Part shown: piece by piece, positions 1 to 9,354 of the stretch | Layout: every line of letters starts with the position of its first letter | Position numbering within the stretch: the stretch's first letter is position 1 | Assembly: GCF_024809855.1 (NCBI RefSeq) | Contig: NZ_JANUEM010000012.1 | Location: 83,322-147,321, forward strand | Direction of reading: 5' to 3' | Origin: Rheinheimera pacifica | Lineage (GTDB): Bacteria; Pseudomonadota; Gammaproteobacteria; Enterobacterales; Alteromonadaceae | Length of the DNA stretch: 64,000 nucleotides | Notes under the pieces: model-generated | The model's database searches: none | What the model was told of the DNA's origin: nothing | Seen by the model: the letters and a program-made list of their open reading frames with translations, nothing else | Position numbers and translations under genes: made by a program

Positions 1-981
1 GTCTTTGTTAATTAAGTCCATCAGAAACAGGTGATTCTGCGTACCACCAGACACCACTTTATAACCGCGTTGCTGCATAGCATCACACATCGCCACCGCG
101 TTTTTCAGTACCTGCTGCTGGTAAGCTTTAAATTCAGGCTGTAACGCTTCTTTAAAAGCTACGGCTTTAGCTGCAATAACATGCATTAACGGGCCGCCCT
201 GGCCACCGGGGAATACCGCAGAGTTCAGCTTCTTCTCAATTTCTTCGTTCTTACGCGCTAAAATTAAACCACCGCGCGGGCCTGCCAGCGTTTTGTGCGT
301 AGTCGTTGTTACCACATCTGCTACCGGCACCGGGTTCGGATATAAACCAGCAGCCACTAAACCGGCAACATGAGCCATATCCACCATCAGATAAGCACCA
401 ACCTTATCGGCGATATCGCGAAAACGCTGCCAGTCAATAATGCCGGAATAAGCAGAGAAGCCGGCAATAATCAGTTTTGGTTTATGTTCCAGCGCCAGTG
501 CTTCAGCCTGATCATAATCAATTACGCCCGTTTCAGGGTGCAGGCCATATTGCACAGCGTTGTAAAGTTTACCGGACGAGCTGACATGAGCACCATGAGT
601 TAAATGGCCACCATGTGCCAGGCTCATACCTAAAATAGTATCGCCAGCGTTTAATAACGCCAAAAATACTGCAGAGTTAGCCTGTGAACCAGAGTGCGGC
701 TGCACGTTAGCATAATCGGCACCGAACAGCTCTTTAGCACGGGCAATGGCTAAATCTTCAGCTATATCGACATATTCACAACCACCATAGTAGCGTTTAT
801 GCGGATAGCCTTCGGCATACTTATTGGTTAGCTGAGAGCCTTGAGCCTGCAGTACACGTGGGCTGGCATAGTTTTCTGACGCGATAAGCTCAATGTGCGC
901 TTCCTGACGGTCGTTTTCATCGGTTATCGCCTGCCATAATTGTGGGTCGAAATCGGCAATATTCATATCACGCTTTAACAT
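1..981 (-). CDS. glyA: serine hydroxymethyltransferase (partial, C-terminus off the window)
   Basis: PLP-dependent enzyme that interconverts serine and glycine while loading tetrahydrofolate with one-carbon units in the cytoplasm. The 327 codons present start [19 protein letters not shown], closely matching the E. coli start, and include the [13 protein letters not shown] segment, HSGSQAN and the [11 protein letters not shown] motif that holds the PLP lysine. The frame is open to the left edge, so roughly 90 C-terminal residues of the usual ~417 are outside the window. The ATG at 979-981 has a purine-rich GGAGAG stretch just upstream. It diverges from dinB. Identification is firm. Confidence 0.97.
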   Translation of the reverse strand, partial: MLKRDMNIADFDPQLWQAITDENDRQEAHIELIASENYASPRVLQAQGSQLTNKYAEGYPHKRYYGGCEYVDIAEDLAIARAKELFGADYANVQPHSGSQANSAVFLALLNAGDTILGMSLAHGGHLTHGAHVSSSGKLYNAVQYGLHPETGVIDYDQAEALALEHKPKLIIAGFSAYSGIIDWQRFRDIADKVGAYLMVDMAHVAGLVAAGLYPNPVPVADVVTTTTHKTLAGPRGGLILARKNEEIEKKLNSAVFPGGQGGPLMHVIAAKAVAFKEALQPEFKAYQQQVLKNAVAMCDAMQQRGYKVVSGGTQNHLFLMDLINKD

Positions 982-1193
982 GCTCTCTCCTGGTGCGGCT
1001 TGCACGCGTAGTTTTAATCAAATTCAGTTGAATCAAAACTGGCTTAATAAAATTGGCCGCCATTCTACCTTTAAATATGACTTTATGCACCCGCAATTTA
1101 GCCATCTAAACATCCAAGAATAACAATGCTCAGCTGGTTTAACCAGGTAACTGCGTGCTACAAGCTTTACAATATAAAAAACACCACCTAATA

Positions 1194-1213
1194 TACTGTA
1201 TATAAAAACAGCC
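1194..1213 (+). promoter_or_regulatory. LexA (SOS) box upstream of dinB
   Basis: The sequence TACTGTATATAAAAACAGCC contains CTG-N10-CAG with an AT-rich spacer, the classical enterobacterial LexA box. It lies 11 bases before the dinB start codon, where LexA would block RNA polymerase. Seen directly; the regulatory role follows from the known SOS control of dinB. Confidence 0.85.
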
Positions 1214-1224
1214 TTGGTGTTTGC

Positions 1225-2289
1225 ATGCGCAAAATTATACATATAGATATGGATTGTTTTTTTGCCGCCGTAGAAATGCGCGACAACCCGGCGCTGAAGC
1301 ATATTCCTATTGCTGTGGGTGGTTCAAGACAAGCCCGCGGCGTAATATCTACCTGCAACTACCCGGCCCGTGCCTATGGTGTGCGCTCGGCGATGCCAAC
1401 CGGTCAGGCATTAAAGCTGTGCCCTCATTTAACCTTGCTTAGCGGTAATATGGAGAAATACAGTGCTGCCAGCCGACAAATCCGGGCTATTTTTGCGCGC
1501 TATACCGACAGCATAGAACCCTTGTCTTTAGATGAAGCCTATCTGGACGTTACCGATTGCACGCAATTTCATGGCAGTGCCACACGCATTGCTGAAGATA
1601 TCCGCCGGAGTATTTATATGGAAACCGGCCTTACTGCATCTGCCGGTGTAGCACCGAATAAGTTTCTGGCAAAAATTGCCAGCGACGAAAATAAACCTGA
1701 TGGTTTATATGTTATTACTCCCGATGACGTCAGCGGCTTTGTTAAAAAACTGCCGCTGAAACGCTTGCCAGGAGTGGGAGCCAAAACAGCCGAGCGTTTA
1801 AGTCAGCTGGGTTTAAACTACTGCGCCGACATAGCCAGCGCCCCCCTGCCTTTACTGGTAAAGCAGTTTGGCAGCCTGGCAGATAGCCTGCTAAAGCGCA
1901 GCCAGGGCATTGACGAGCGGCCGGTATGTAGCCGCGAGCAACGAAAATCGTTAGGGGTAGAACGTACCCTTGAGCATGACTTACTGCAATATACCGAGTG
2001 TGTAGAAACACTTAGCCAGTTACTGCCGCAATTAGAGCGCCGGCTGGAGCACTACAGCAACAGCGCTGCAGGACGGCTAACGCCGATTCAGAAAGTAGGT
2101 ATTAAACTGAAGTTTAGTGACTTTCGCCAGACAACTGTAGAAAAGCAAGGCCAGCCACTGCAGCTTGATAAGTTGCTGCCACTACTGGATGAAGCCTGGC
2201 AACGCAGGCAAGAACAAGGGGTAAGATTAATAGGCTTACAAATAGGTTTTAAAACTTCCGCTTTACAGCAACTGGCTTTGCCGTTTTAA
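1225..2289 (+). CDS. dinB: DNA polymerase IV (Y-family translesion polymerase)
   Basis: Error-prone polymerase that extends past damaged template bases. The 354-residue protein has the usual length (E. coli 351). It starts MRKIIHIDMDCFFAAVE, giving the first catalytic aspartate, and carries SLDEAYLDVT with the catalytic Asp-Glu pair near residue 103. SAGVAPNKFLAKIASDENKP and the helix-hairpin-helix region LPGVGAKTAERL follow, and the C-terminal little-finger domain is complete. A LexA box sits immediately upstream, so damage induction is expected. It ends at a bidirectional terminator shared with the cold-shock gene. Confidence 0.97.
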   Translation: MRKIIHIDMDCFFAAVEMRDNPALKHIPIAVGGSRQARGVISTCNYPARAYGVRSAMPTGQALKLCPHLTLLSGNMEKYSAASRQIRAIFARYTDSIEPLSLDEAYLDVTDCTQFHGSATRIAEDIRRSIYMETGLTASAGVAPNKFLAKIASDENKPDGLYVITPDDVSGFVKKLPLKRLPGVGAKTAERLSQLGLNYCADIASAPLPLLVKQFGSLADSLLKRSQGIDERPVCSREQRKSLGVERTLEHDLLQYTECVETLSQLLPQLERRLEHYSNSAAGRLTPIQKVGIKLKFSDFRQTTVEKQGQPLQLDKLLPLLDEAWQRRQEQGVRLIGLQIGFKTSALQQLALPF

Positions 2290-2322
2290 TCAACGACCAT
2301 ATTATTGCTTTACAGATAACAG

Positions 2323-2344
2323 AAAACCGGCAAAAGCCGGTTTT
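2323..2344. terminator. bidirectional terminator between dinB and the cold-shock gene
   Basis: AAAACCGGC / GCCGGTTTT stem with an AAAA loop, flanked by A and T runs that suit both strands. It lies between two convergent genes. Confidence 0.85.
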
Positions 2345-2362
2345 ATGCAAGCCTGGCCGGAA

Positions 2363-2575
2363 TTACCCGATAACAGTTACGTTCTCAGCTTGTGGGCCTT
2401 TTTGGCCTTCAGTTACTTCAAAAGTAACTTTCTGACCTTCAACTAAAGTTTTACGGCCGGTACCGTTGATCGCACGGAAGTGAACGAAAACGTCCTTACC
2501 ACCATCACGCTCCAGGAAACCGTAACCTTTCTCTTCGTTGAACCACTTAACTGAACCGGAAATTAACTGTGACAT
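2363..2575 (-). CDS. cold-shock domain protein (CspA family)
   Basis: Small single-stranded nucleic-acid-binding protein of 70 residues, a single five-strand OB-fold. The RNP1 motif KGYGFLE and RNP2 motif VFVHF are intact, and [16 protein letters not shown] is typical of CspA/CspD/CapB-type proteins. Such proteins act as RNA chaperones, often after a temperature drop. The 270-base upstream region is long and would allow the extended 5' leader known for csp genes; it contains a GCCAGC-TC-GCTGGC hairpin at 2602-2615, 27 bases before the start. A DEAD-box helicase lies upstream in the same direction, a common pairing for cold-shock functions. Which paralogue this is cannot be told. Confidence 0.93.
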   Translation of the reverse strand: MSQLISGSVKWFNEEKGYGFLERDGGKDVFVHFRAINGTGRKTLVEGQKVTFEVTEGQKGPQAENVTVIG

Positions 2576-2845
2576 AACACTCTCTTACTTTAACTAAATT
2601 TGCCAGCTCGCTGGCGACTTAAATATAACCGGTCATCTCAGCTGACTAGCATATATTTTCGCCCTCATTATCAGTTAAGCCATATAAGGGGTCAATAACC
2701 TTGCCTGCCACACAGAAAATATTTTCTGCTCAGACCGTACCAGCAGCGTGAGCCACGTTACTGATAACCCTGTTGTTGTAAGCATACTACACAGCAACAA
2801 TTTCAGTGTAGCAGCAATGGTGCTGAAAAAATAATCAGTGTTAAT

Positions 2846-4165
2846 TTATTTTTGTTTACGTCTTACCGGCGCTAAACCATCGTCTCCACCTTCAAAAAAC
2901 TGCGGTGCATTCTTTGTTACCGGCCTGACGGTCGCTTTAGTTTTTGTTTTGCCTTTACCCGGCTGCGCTTTTTTACCCGCTACTGCTTTAACGGCAGCTT
3001 TTGCTGCTTTGGGTTTACCGTCAAATTTAGCAACTAATCCTTCTACTTCGGCAAAAGTAGTTGGCTGGCGTAAAAAGGTTTCAATCCGCTCTAGTGCTGC
3101 TATATCTTTTGGCCCAACCAATGAAATCGCCTGCCCTTTGGCGCCAGCGCGGCCGGTACGGCCAATACGGTGTACGTATTCTTCTGCATGCTTGGGTAAA
3201 TCGAAGTTGATAACGTGCGATACCTGCAATAAATCCAGGCCACGCGAAGCCAGATCAGTGGTAACCAACACCTGGTGTTTGCCGGTAGCAAAGGCTTGCA
3301 TTACTGCATTACGGCTACTCTGGCTTAATTTGCCGCTTAACCCCACCGCGCTGCGGCCAAGCTGTTCACACAATAATGCTAAACGCTCAGCATCTTCGCG
3401 TGTGGCAGTAAAAATAATCAGTTGTTTAATATCATCCTGCTGTAAAAAGTGCTGCAGCAGCGCTTCTTTGTGTGTCAGGTGATCAGCCAGATAAAACCGC
3501 TGGCTGATATCCTGATGCTGTTGATGTGATGCCCCAATAGCGACACGGTATGGGTTTTTCAGCAATGCCAGGGTCAGTTCATCAACTTCTGCATGATCTA
3601 ATGTGGCAGAAAACAGCAACGTCTGGCGCAAACGGTGATCTGCAGCTTTATTGATTAACGTTAGCTGCGGCATAAAACCCAGATCCAGCATCCGATCCGC
3701 TTCGTCTAGGATCAGCATTTCCAGGCCATTAATAAATACTGATTTATGCTCGAGGTGGTCAACAAAACGGCCAGGTGTGGCGACAATAATATTGGGCTCG
3801 CGTTTAAGCAGCTTTTCCTGATCGTTAAAGTTTTCCCCGCCGACGATCAACGCTGACGTTAACGGCGTATTAGACACAAACAAGCGCAACTGCGCATATA
3901 CCTGTTTGGCTAATTCGCGTGTCGGTGCCAGTATCAGCGCCCGCGCATCACGTTTGGACAACGGCCGGCTTTTTAGCAGGCGTTGCATCATTGGCAATAA
4001 ATAAGCCAGCGTTTTACCTGAGCCGGTTTGCGATGACACGATTAAATCACGGCCAACCATTACAGCAGGAATGGCCTCTTGCTGAATTTCAGTTGGCTTA
4101 ACAAAGCCCAGATGCTGTACCGAACGCATTAGCCGCGGATCAAGCGATAAATCATTAAATGGCAA
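2846..4165 (-). CDS. DEAD-box ATP-dependent RNA helicase
   Basis: RNA-unwinding enzyme of 439 residues with all core motifs: Q motif region (GFVKPTEIQQEAIP), Walker A SSQTGSGKT, PTRELA, DEAD (LILDEADRMLDLGF), SAT (LLFSAT), and HRIGRTGRAG. The C-terminal tail is lysine- and proline-rich, as in RhlE/SrmB-type helicases, which act in ribosome assembly or mRNA decay. The start is a TTG (MPFNDLSL) preceded by AAGAGG at six bases' spacing; no better ATG lies near the conserved Q-motif region. It lies upstream of the csp gene in the same direction, but the 270-base gap makes a shared transcript uncertain. The exact orthologue is not assigned. Confidence 0.93.
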   Translation of the reverse strand: MPFNDLSLDPRLMRSVQHLGFVKPTEIQQEAIPAVMVGRDLIVSSQTGSGKTLAYLLPMMQRLLKSRPLSKRDARALILAPTRELAKQVYAQLRLFVSNTPLTSALIVGGENFNDQEKLLKREPNIIVATPGRFVDHLEHKSVFINGLEMLILDEADRMLDLGFMPQLTLINKAADHRLRQTLLFSATLDHAEVDELTLALLKNPYRVAIGASHQQHQDISQRFYLADHLTHKEALLQHFLQQDDIKQLIIFTATREDAERLALLCEQLGRSAVGLSGKLSQSSRNAVMQAFATGKHQVLVTTDLASRGLDLLQVSHVINFDLPKHAEEYVHRIGRTGRAGAKGQAISLVGPKDIAALERIETFLRQPTTFAEVEGLVAKFDGKPKAAKAAVKAVAGKKAQPGKGKTKTKATVRPVTKNAPQFFEGGDDGLAPVRRKQK

Positions 4166-4310
4166 AGTGAACCTCTTAAACCTTAAATTACCGCTATATG
4201 ATAACCGAAGCTGGCAAATTGAGTTAGTTTGATTTCTTAACTGGCAACCTTTGCGCTACTATAAGCACATTGTGACAACTGCAAAAAAGTATTGAATATC
4301 AGGGTACACC

Positions 4311-4844
4311 ATGAGTAATGCACTAAAAGAGCAACTGTTAAAAGCGGGTCTGGCAGACGCCAAAAAGCTAAAAGCCGTAAAAAAAGAGAAACACCAGCAA
4401 AAAGTTCAGGCTGGCAAAAACCAGAAAATAGTTAACGAAGCCAGTGTGCTGGCAGAGCAAACACGCCAGCAACAGATTGAACGCGACCGTGTTTTAAACC
4501 AGCAAAAACAAGCTGCACTGCAACAAAAATCCATTGCCGCCCAGGTAAAACAGCTTATCAGTAACAACACGATTAAAGCGCAGGGTGAAGTAGTTTATAA
4601 CTTTACCGATGGTAAGCTGGTTAAACGGCTGTATGTTAATAACAAACTGCATGATGAGCTAAGCCGGGGCCTGTTAGCCATAGCTAAACAGGATGAGCAG
4701 TATTATCTGGTGCCTGCTGCAGTTGCTGAAAAAATTAAGCAGCGCCAGAGTGACAGCATTATAGTGCTGAATGTGAAGCAACAGCAGGTGGATGAAGATG
4801 ATCCCTACGCCGACTTTAAAATTCCTGATGATTTAATGTGGTAA
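4311..4844 (+). CDS. DUF2058 family protein (YaiL-like)
   Basis: A 177-residue protein beginning MSNALKEQLLKAGLADAKKL, followed by a very basic, glutamine-rich stretch likely to form a coiled coil (about residues 15-85), and a conserved C-terminal half ending DEDDPYADFKIPDDLMW. This is the layout of the DUF2058/YaiL family, annotated as nucleoprotein or polynucleotide-associated proteins. The charged helical N-terminus fits nucleic-acid or ribosome binding, but the biochemical role is unknown. It is 33 bases upstream of an acetyltransferase gene and could share a transcript with it. Confidence 0.85.
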   Translation: MSNALKEQLLKAGLADAKKLKAVKKEKHQQKVQAGKNQKIVNEASVLAEQTRQQQIERDRVLNQQKQAALQQKSIAAQVKQLISNNTIKAQGEVVYNFTDGKLVKRLYVNNKLHDELSRGLLAIAKQDEQYYLVPAAVAEKIKQRQSDSIIVLNVKQQQVDEDDPYADFKIPDDLMW

Positions 4845-4877
4845 ATCCGGCTTAGCTTTGGTCTGCAGAAGGTACAG

Positions 4878-5387
4878 ATGAATACCCAATTGGTGTTAGC
4901 CAGCGTCAGTGAAATGCTGCAACTGCAACATTGGTTCAGCAGTGCAGAGCAACAACAAAGCTGGGGCGGTGACAACTTTGATTATCCCTGTACCGGGTTG
5001 CGTTTTCTTCAATTACTGTGCAGGCCGGAAACACAAAGTTTTAGCTTGCTTGATAGCGATAACAATACCGTACTGGGTTTTGGCCAGATATGTGATCGTT
5101 TCGGTTGTCATCATCTGGCCCGGCTGGTTATTCACCCACAGCAGCGTGGCAAGGGCTTGGCTAAAACCCTGATTAGCGAACTGAGCATTCAGGCGCTAAG
5201 CCAGCAGTACCGAAACATATCGCTGTATGTGCACCGGCACAACAGCATTGCGTTGCAATGCTATACCAACCTGGGGTTTGAAATTTGCCCACCGCCGGAA
5301 GCAGAAAACCCACGGCTGCATTTTATGATACTGCAAGCCGATAAAGCGATTGTAAGTGCTAACCGCTATCTGCAGCAGCAAAGCTAA
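4878..5387 (+). CDS. GNAT-family N-acetyltransferase
   Basis: A 169-residue acetyl-CoA-dependent acyltransferase of unknown substrate. The acetyl-CoA binding loop is visible as LVIHPQQRGKGLAKTLI (around residues 82-98), followed by the typical LYVHRHNSIALQCYTNLGFE, where the asparagine and tyrosine belong to the GNAT core. AGAAGG precedes the ATG. Its stop codon overlaps the stop of the opposing methyltransferase gene by four bases, so no terminator fits between them. Confidence 0.85.
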   Translation: MNTQLVLASVSEMLQLQHWFSSAEQQQSWGGDNFDYPCTGLRFLQLLCRPETQSFSLLDSDNNTVLGFGQICDRFGCHHLARLVIHPQQRGKGLAKTLISELSIQALSQQYRNISLYVHRHNSIALQCYTNLGFEICPPPEAENPRLHFMILQADKAIVSANRYLQQQS

Positions 5388-6118
5388 TCTGAACGTTGCC
5401 TGGCGCTGACACCTTTCACCTGTTGGGCAAAAGCAGGGCTTAATTGCCACTTCGGTCTTATTGGTGTCAGCGGCAGCTCGCGCTTGCGCGCTACCAACAA
5501 ATATCCCGCACCAAAATAATTCAGGTATTGTTCATTCCACTGCTGCCAGCGGGTTGCCTTATAATCTCTCGCCAGCATGGCAGAACAAAAGAAACGCTGC
5601 TCTGACAACACTTCAAAACCAATAAGATGTAACCAGTCTTTAATGCGTGACGCGCTGAAAAATCTGCCCTGCCACGGATATTTCTGTGCCAGTCCCGGTA
5701 GCCATTTTAAAAAACCGACAGCACTGTAAGGGTTAATACCGCTTAATAGCAAATAACCATCCGGTACCAACACCCGATGCGCTTCACGCACCACATGATG
5801 CGGATCAGCGGTATATTCCAGACAATGGCTCAACAACACCGCATCTACACTGTTTTCAATAACAGGTAAGGCATCAGCATCGGCCAGCAACATGGCTTGC
5901 GGACAATAGCGGCCAACACCAATATGGTGCTGAATTTTGCAATGGCTGGTATCCAACTGGCAGCTGAGATCACCCACTTTTAGCATGTAGTAACCAAAAA
6001 TCTGCTGCCACCACGGCTGTAACTGGCCGGATATAGCCTCGGCCAGCGCCGTCCCTTGCGTAAACTGCTGCCAGTCAGACGGTGAAGTACGGTCTTTTTC
6101 GCTCAGCGCTGGTTTCAT
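5384..6118 (-). CDS. class I SAM-dependent methyltransferase (YafS-like)
   Basis: A 244-residue putative methyltransferase. The middle holds a Methyltransf_11-like core with AMLLADADALPVIENSVDAVLLSHCLEY, followed by HHVVREAHRVLVPDGYLLLSGINP, which matches the conserved post-motif region. The usual glycine-rich motif I is poorly conserved. It diverges from gloB with a 39-base gap, the same neighbourhood as E. coli yafS-gloB, which supports the assignment. The substrate is unknown. Confidence 0.82.
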   Translation of the reverse strand: MKPALSEKDRTSPSDWQQFTQGTALAEAISGQLQPWWQQIFGYYMLKVGDLSCQLDTSHCKIQHHIGVGRYCPQAMLLADADALPVIENSVDAVLLSHCLEYTADPHHVVREAHRVLVPDGYLLLSGINPYSAVGFLKWLPGLAQKYPWQGRFFSASRIKDWLHLIGFEVLSEQRFFCSAMLARDYKATRWQQWNEQYLNYFGAGYLLVARKRELPLTPIRPKWQLSPAFAQQVKGVSARQRSD

Positions 6119-6157
6119 GCTAAATTAACAGCCGGATTCATTAAGATGGTTGTCATC

Positions 6158-6925
6158 ATGTATCAGATCACTCCATTAGCAGCATTTGAGGATAACTATA
6201 TTTGGGTGCTATGTCAGCAAGACAACCCCAGTTGCATTGTAGTTGACCCAGGCGACGCAGGCCCTGTTTTAGCATTTTTACAGCAACAGCAAAAAGTACC
6301 GGTAGCGATCCTTATTACACACCATCATGCCGATCACACCGGCGGCATTGCAAAATTACAGCAGCAATTTCCGCATGTCAGGGTAATAGGCCCGGCGATG
6401 GAATACGCCCGCATTCCCCAGCTTACCGAAAGCGTAAGCGACAATCAGTTGGTGGAAATTCCCCAGCTACAACTTACTTTTACTGTGATTGCTGTACCTG
6501 GGCACACTTTGGGCCATATTGCGTTTTATTCAGCACCGGTTTTGTTTTCTGGTGATACTCTGTTCAGCGCAGGTTGTGGCAGGCTGTTTGAAGGCAGCCC
6601 GCAACAAATGTGGCAATCGCTGCAGACGTTGCTGGCATTACCCGACAGCACCCAGATTTACTGTACCCACGAGTACACCCTGGCGAACTTAAAATTTGCT
6701 CTGACTGTGGAACCAGATAACGCTGCGCTAATCGAATACACGCAACGTTGTCATGATCTACGTTTGGCAAAACGGCCAACCCTGCCTGCAGAGTTAGCAA
6801 AAGAGAAACAAATTAATCCATTTTTACGCTGTAATAACAAAAACCTACAGCAGAAATGGCAAAAAGATACAGCCTTAGCGCTGTTTAGCTGGTTAAGAGC
6901 CAGTAAGGACCAGTTTAAAAGCTGA
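6158..6925 (+). CDS. gloB: hydroxyacylglutathione hydrolase (glyoxalase II)
   Basis: Zinc metallohydrolase that splits S-lactoylglutathione into lactate and glutathione in methylglyoxal detoxification. The metallo-beta-lactamase motif THHHADHTGG is intact, as are PGHTLGHI, the metal-ligand region FSGDTLFSAGCGRLFEG and CTHEYTLANLKFA, and the C-terminal glutathione-binding helices. The start is placed at the second ATG (MYQITPLAAFEDNYIWVL), which aligns with family starts; an ATG at 6146 would add four residues. Neither has a strong ribosome binding site. Confidence 0.95.
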   Translation: MYQITPLAAFEDNYIWVLCQQDNPSCIVVDPGDAGPVLAFLQQQQKVPVAILITHHHADHTGGIAKLQQQFPHVRVIGPAMEYARIPQLTESVSDNQLVEIPQLQLTFTVIAVPGHTLGHIAFYSAPVLFSGDTLFSAGCGRLFEGSPQQMWQSLQTLLALPDSTQIYCTHEYTLANLKFALTVEPDNAALIEYTQRCHDLRLAKRPTLPAELAKEKQINPFLRCNNKNLQQKWQKDTALALFSWLRASKDQFKS

Positions 6926-6966
6926 CTTGCATTCAGTGACCGAACAGGTAACATTCGATTTTTTAC

Positions 6967-8595
6967 ATGTGGAACAAAATAATGCTGAGAAGATTATCTG
7001 CCCTGGCTGGAGCCATGATCCTTGCAGGATGTGTTAGCACGGATAGCACTAACAAAACTAACATACCTCCTGTAGTAAAAGCCCCACAAAGCAAACCGGC
7101 AGATTTTCATAAGCACGCCGCCAGCGCCGAGCAAATAGCCAACCGTTTATGGAGCGCAGGCCAACCTTCAGGCAATGACATTATTGAACTTGATGCCACA
7201 GAATTAGAAGACTTATGGCAACGTATTCAGTTGCAGATGAGTTTTAATGTGCCGCAAACCCGGCCAATTGTTGAACAACGTAACTTTTACAGCAGCCATC
7301 AGGCTTATCTGGACAGAGTAGCCAGCCGGGCTCAGCCGTTTTTATTCCATATTGTGCAGGAGTTGGAAAAACGCCAGATGCCACTGGAGCTGGCACTGTT
7401 ACCTATTGTAGAAAGTGCTTTTGATCCCTTTGCTTATTCTCACGCAGCAGCTTCTGGCATGTGGCAGTTTATGCCCGCTACCGGCAAGCGTTTTGGTTTA
7501 AAACAAAACTTCTGGTATGACGGCCGCCGTGACGTAGTAGCATCTACGCGCGCAGCATTAGACTATCTGCAGTATTTGCACGACACACTTGAGGGTGACT
7601 GGCTTAACGCCATTGCCGCATATAATTCTGGTGAAGGCCGGATCTTAAGAGCTATTCAACGCAATAAACAAAAGCGTTTACCTACAGACTTCTGGTCATT
7701 GGATTTACCATCTGAAACCACAGCTTATGTACCTAAGTTATTAGCGCTGGTTGATATTCTTAAACGGCCTGACGACTTTGATATAGTCTGGAAGTTTATT
7801 GCCAACGAACCGAAAATAGATGTAGTCGAGCTGAATAACCAAATTGACCTGACAATAGCTGCCGAGATGGCTGAATTGAGCGTAGCAGAGTTACAGGCAC
7901 TCAACCCGGGTTTCAGCCAGTGGGCAACCGATCCTGACGGCCCGCACCATTTAGTATTACCCGTAAATCAGGTAGAAAATTTCCGGCAAAAGCTGGCACA
8001 AACTCCAGCGAAAGAATTGCTGCGCTGGAAACGCTATACGGTAGCTAAAGGCGATACGCTTGGCAAAATTGCCCAACAGCATGGTACCAATATCAGCGCC
8101 ATTCAGCGTATAAACAAACTTGATGGCAATACTATTCGCCTTGGTCAGCATTTACTGTTACCGGTATCATCGGGCGATGAGGCAGATTTCAACCTGAACC
8201 AGCCAAGCCGGATAGCCAAAGCACAGCAGCAACAAGGTGGTAACGGCACTAAAGTGGAGTATATTGTTAAAGACGGTGATACCTTGTGGGATATTAGCCG
8301 TGAGCACAAGGTAACAGTAGCCGATCTGACTAAATGGAACACCTTAACGCAACGCTCTACCCTTAGGCCTGGCCAAAAACTGGCAATATGGCAACCGGCC
8401 ACAGCAACAGGTAACACCGCAGGCATATCCCGCACTGTTACCTACAAGGTACGTAAAGGTGACTCTCTGGCAAGAATTGCCCAGCGTTTTAGTGTGTCAG
8501 TATCTGACATTGTAAAGTGGAACAATATTAATACCGCTAACTTCCTGCAACCGGGCCAACAACTGAAATTGATGGTTAGTATGACGCAAGTATAA
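6967..8595 (+). CDS. mltD: membrane-bound lytic murein transglycosylase D with three LysM domains
   Basis: Outer-membrane lipoprotein that cleaves glycan strands of peptidoglycan to form 1,6-anhydro products. A lipoprotein signal ends in the lipobox LAGC (Cys 22). The SLT domain follows, with the catalytic glutamate in LPIVESAFDPFAYSHAAASG and the typical MWQFMPATGKRFGL and AYNSGEGR motifs. Three LysM repeats bind peptidoglycan at about residues 355-400, 435-480 and 490-540; each has a YxVxxGDxL pattern. The ATG at 6982 (MLRRLSALAGAMILAGC) gives a more typical signal peptide and may be the true start. It follows gloB by about 40 bases, as in E. coli. Confidence 0.95.
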   Translation: MWNKIMLRRLSALAGAMILAGCVSTDSTNKTNIPPVVKAPQSKPADFHKHAASAEQIANRLWSAGQPSGNDIIELDATELEDLWQRIQLQMSFNVPQTRPIVEQRNFYSSHQAYLDRVASRAQPFLFHIVQELEKRQMPLELALLPIVESAFDPFAYSHAAASGMWQFMPATGKRFGLKQNFWYDGRRDVVASTRAALDYLQYLHDTLEGDWLNAIAAYNSGEGRILRAIQRNKQKRLPTDFWSLDLPSETTAYVPKLLALVDILKRPDDFDIVWKFIANEPKIDVVELNNQIDLTIAAEMAELSVAELQALNPGFSQWATDPDGPHHLVLPVNQVENFRQKLAQTPAKELLRWKRYTVAKGDTLGKIAQQHGTNISAIQRINKLDGNTIRLGQHLLLPVSSGDEADFNLNQPSRIAKAQQQQGGNGTKVEYIVKDGDTLWDISREHKVTVADLTKWNTLTQRSTLRPGQKLAIWQPATATGNTAGISRTVTYKVRKGDSLARIAQRFSVSVSDIVKWNNINTANFLQPGQQLKLMVSMTQV

Positions 8596-8616
8596 ACTGC
8601 TAACGGGGTTATAGCT

Positions 8617-9099
8617 ATGAAATTGCAATACCTGCTGCTGTTTACAGCATTACTGTTCGCACCACTGAGCCAGGCCCAGTTTGATATCAGTGGTGAGGGA
8701 AAAGTAACGCTTACCGACAACAGTAGCAAGGCATTCGATTTCGGCTTTAGCTACATTCGCCAGGATGGTACCTACCGTTTTACTGTTGGCCGCCAAAGCC
8801 TGAACGTACCATCTGTACCGCAGAAGTATTCTATTGCTGTTGTTTTGCAGGGACGAAGCCATGTTTGGGTACCAGACTTTATTAACGAACCACTTACCAG
8901 TTTTGAACTACAACTGGAACAATACTCGATAAAGTTATTTGCAGATCCGCAGGCGGTAAATGCACCGGGAAACTTTGTACTGCAACTGAATGATGAAACC
9001 TATTATTTTAATCGCGGCCCCGGCCAGATAAATTTTTACTTTACTGAAACCGGCATCCGCGATGTAAGAATAGAAGGCATGTTTAAGCCACGTAAGTAG
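8617..9099 (+). CDS. secreted protein of unknown function
   Basis: A 160-residue protein I do not recognise. It starts with a clear signal peptide (MKLQYLLLFTALLFAPLSQA, predicted cut before QFD). The rest is rich in alternating hydrophobic residues and aromatics, consistent with a beta-sheet periplasmic protein, with no cysteines and no motif I can name. An ACGGGG ribosome binding site precedes the ATG. It is 21 bases after mltD in the same direction, so the two are probably co-transcribed, and a cell-envelope role is a reasonable guess. It ends convergent to a small membrane-protein gene. Confidence 0.7.
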   Translation: MKLQYLLLFTALLFAPLSQAQFDISGEGKVTLTDNSSKAFDFGFSYIRQDGTYRFTVGRQSLNVPSVPQKYSIAVVLQGRSHVWVPDFINEPLTSFELQLEQYSIKLFADPQAVNAPGNFVLQLNDETYYFNRGPGQINFYFTETGIRDVRIEGMFKPRK

Positions 9100-9104
9100 C
9101 AGCG

Positions 9105-9317
9105 TTAATCGGGTTCTTTTTGTATTTGCAATGCCTGAACAGCGCCCGATGCAATGCACAGTAAAGGCGCCAGCAAAGTTAAAAACCAACCTGCCTGCAA
9201 ACCAATATCGTGCCACCAGGCGTAACAAGCGGCTGTTAGCTGAAATATAATGCCGAACAAGCCAGCATAAACTAAAGCACGGTTAAGTGGCCTTTTAGGC
9301 AGAGAAAATACTTTCAT
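9105..9317 (-). CDS. small membrane protein of unknown function
   Basis: A 70-residue protein with a basic N-terminus (MKVFSLPKRPLNRALVYAG) and two predicted transmembrane helices at about residues 14-33 and 41-62, ending in a short charged tail. It resembles no family I can name. The position between a converging secreted-protein gene and cheV, and the membrane-protein composition with positive-inside charges, favour a real gene. The gap to cheV's end is 37 bases, and it would lie downstream of cheV on the same strand. Confidence 0.6.
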   Translation of the reverse strand: MKVFSLPKRPLNRALVYAGLFGIIFQLTAACYAWWHDIGLQAGWFLTLLAPLLCIASGAVQALQIQKEPD

Positions 9318-9354
9318 TTTAATACCTGTTTACTTCTGTTATGCCGGATCAACG

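Noticed and set aside
2838..3482. 214-codon open frame opposite the RNA helicase
   Set aside because: Antisense of conserved helicase motifs; low-complexity Ser/Pro/Ala composition typical of shadow frames.
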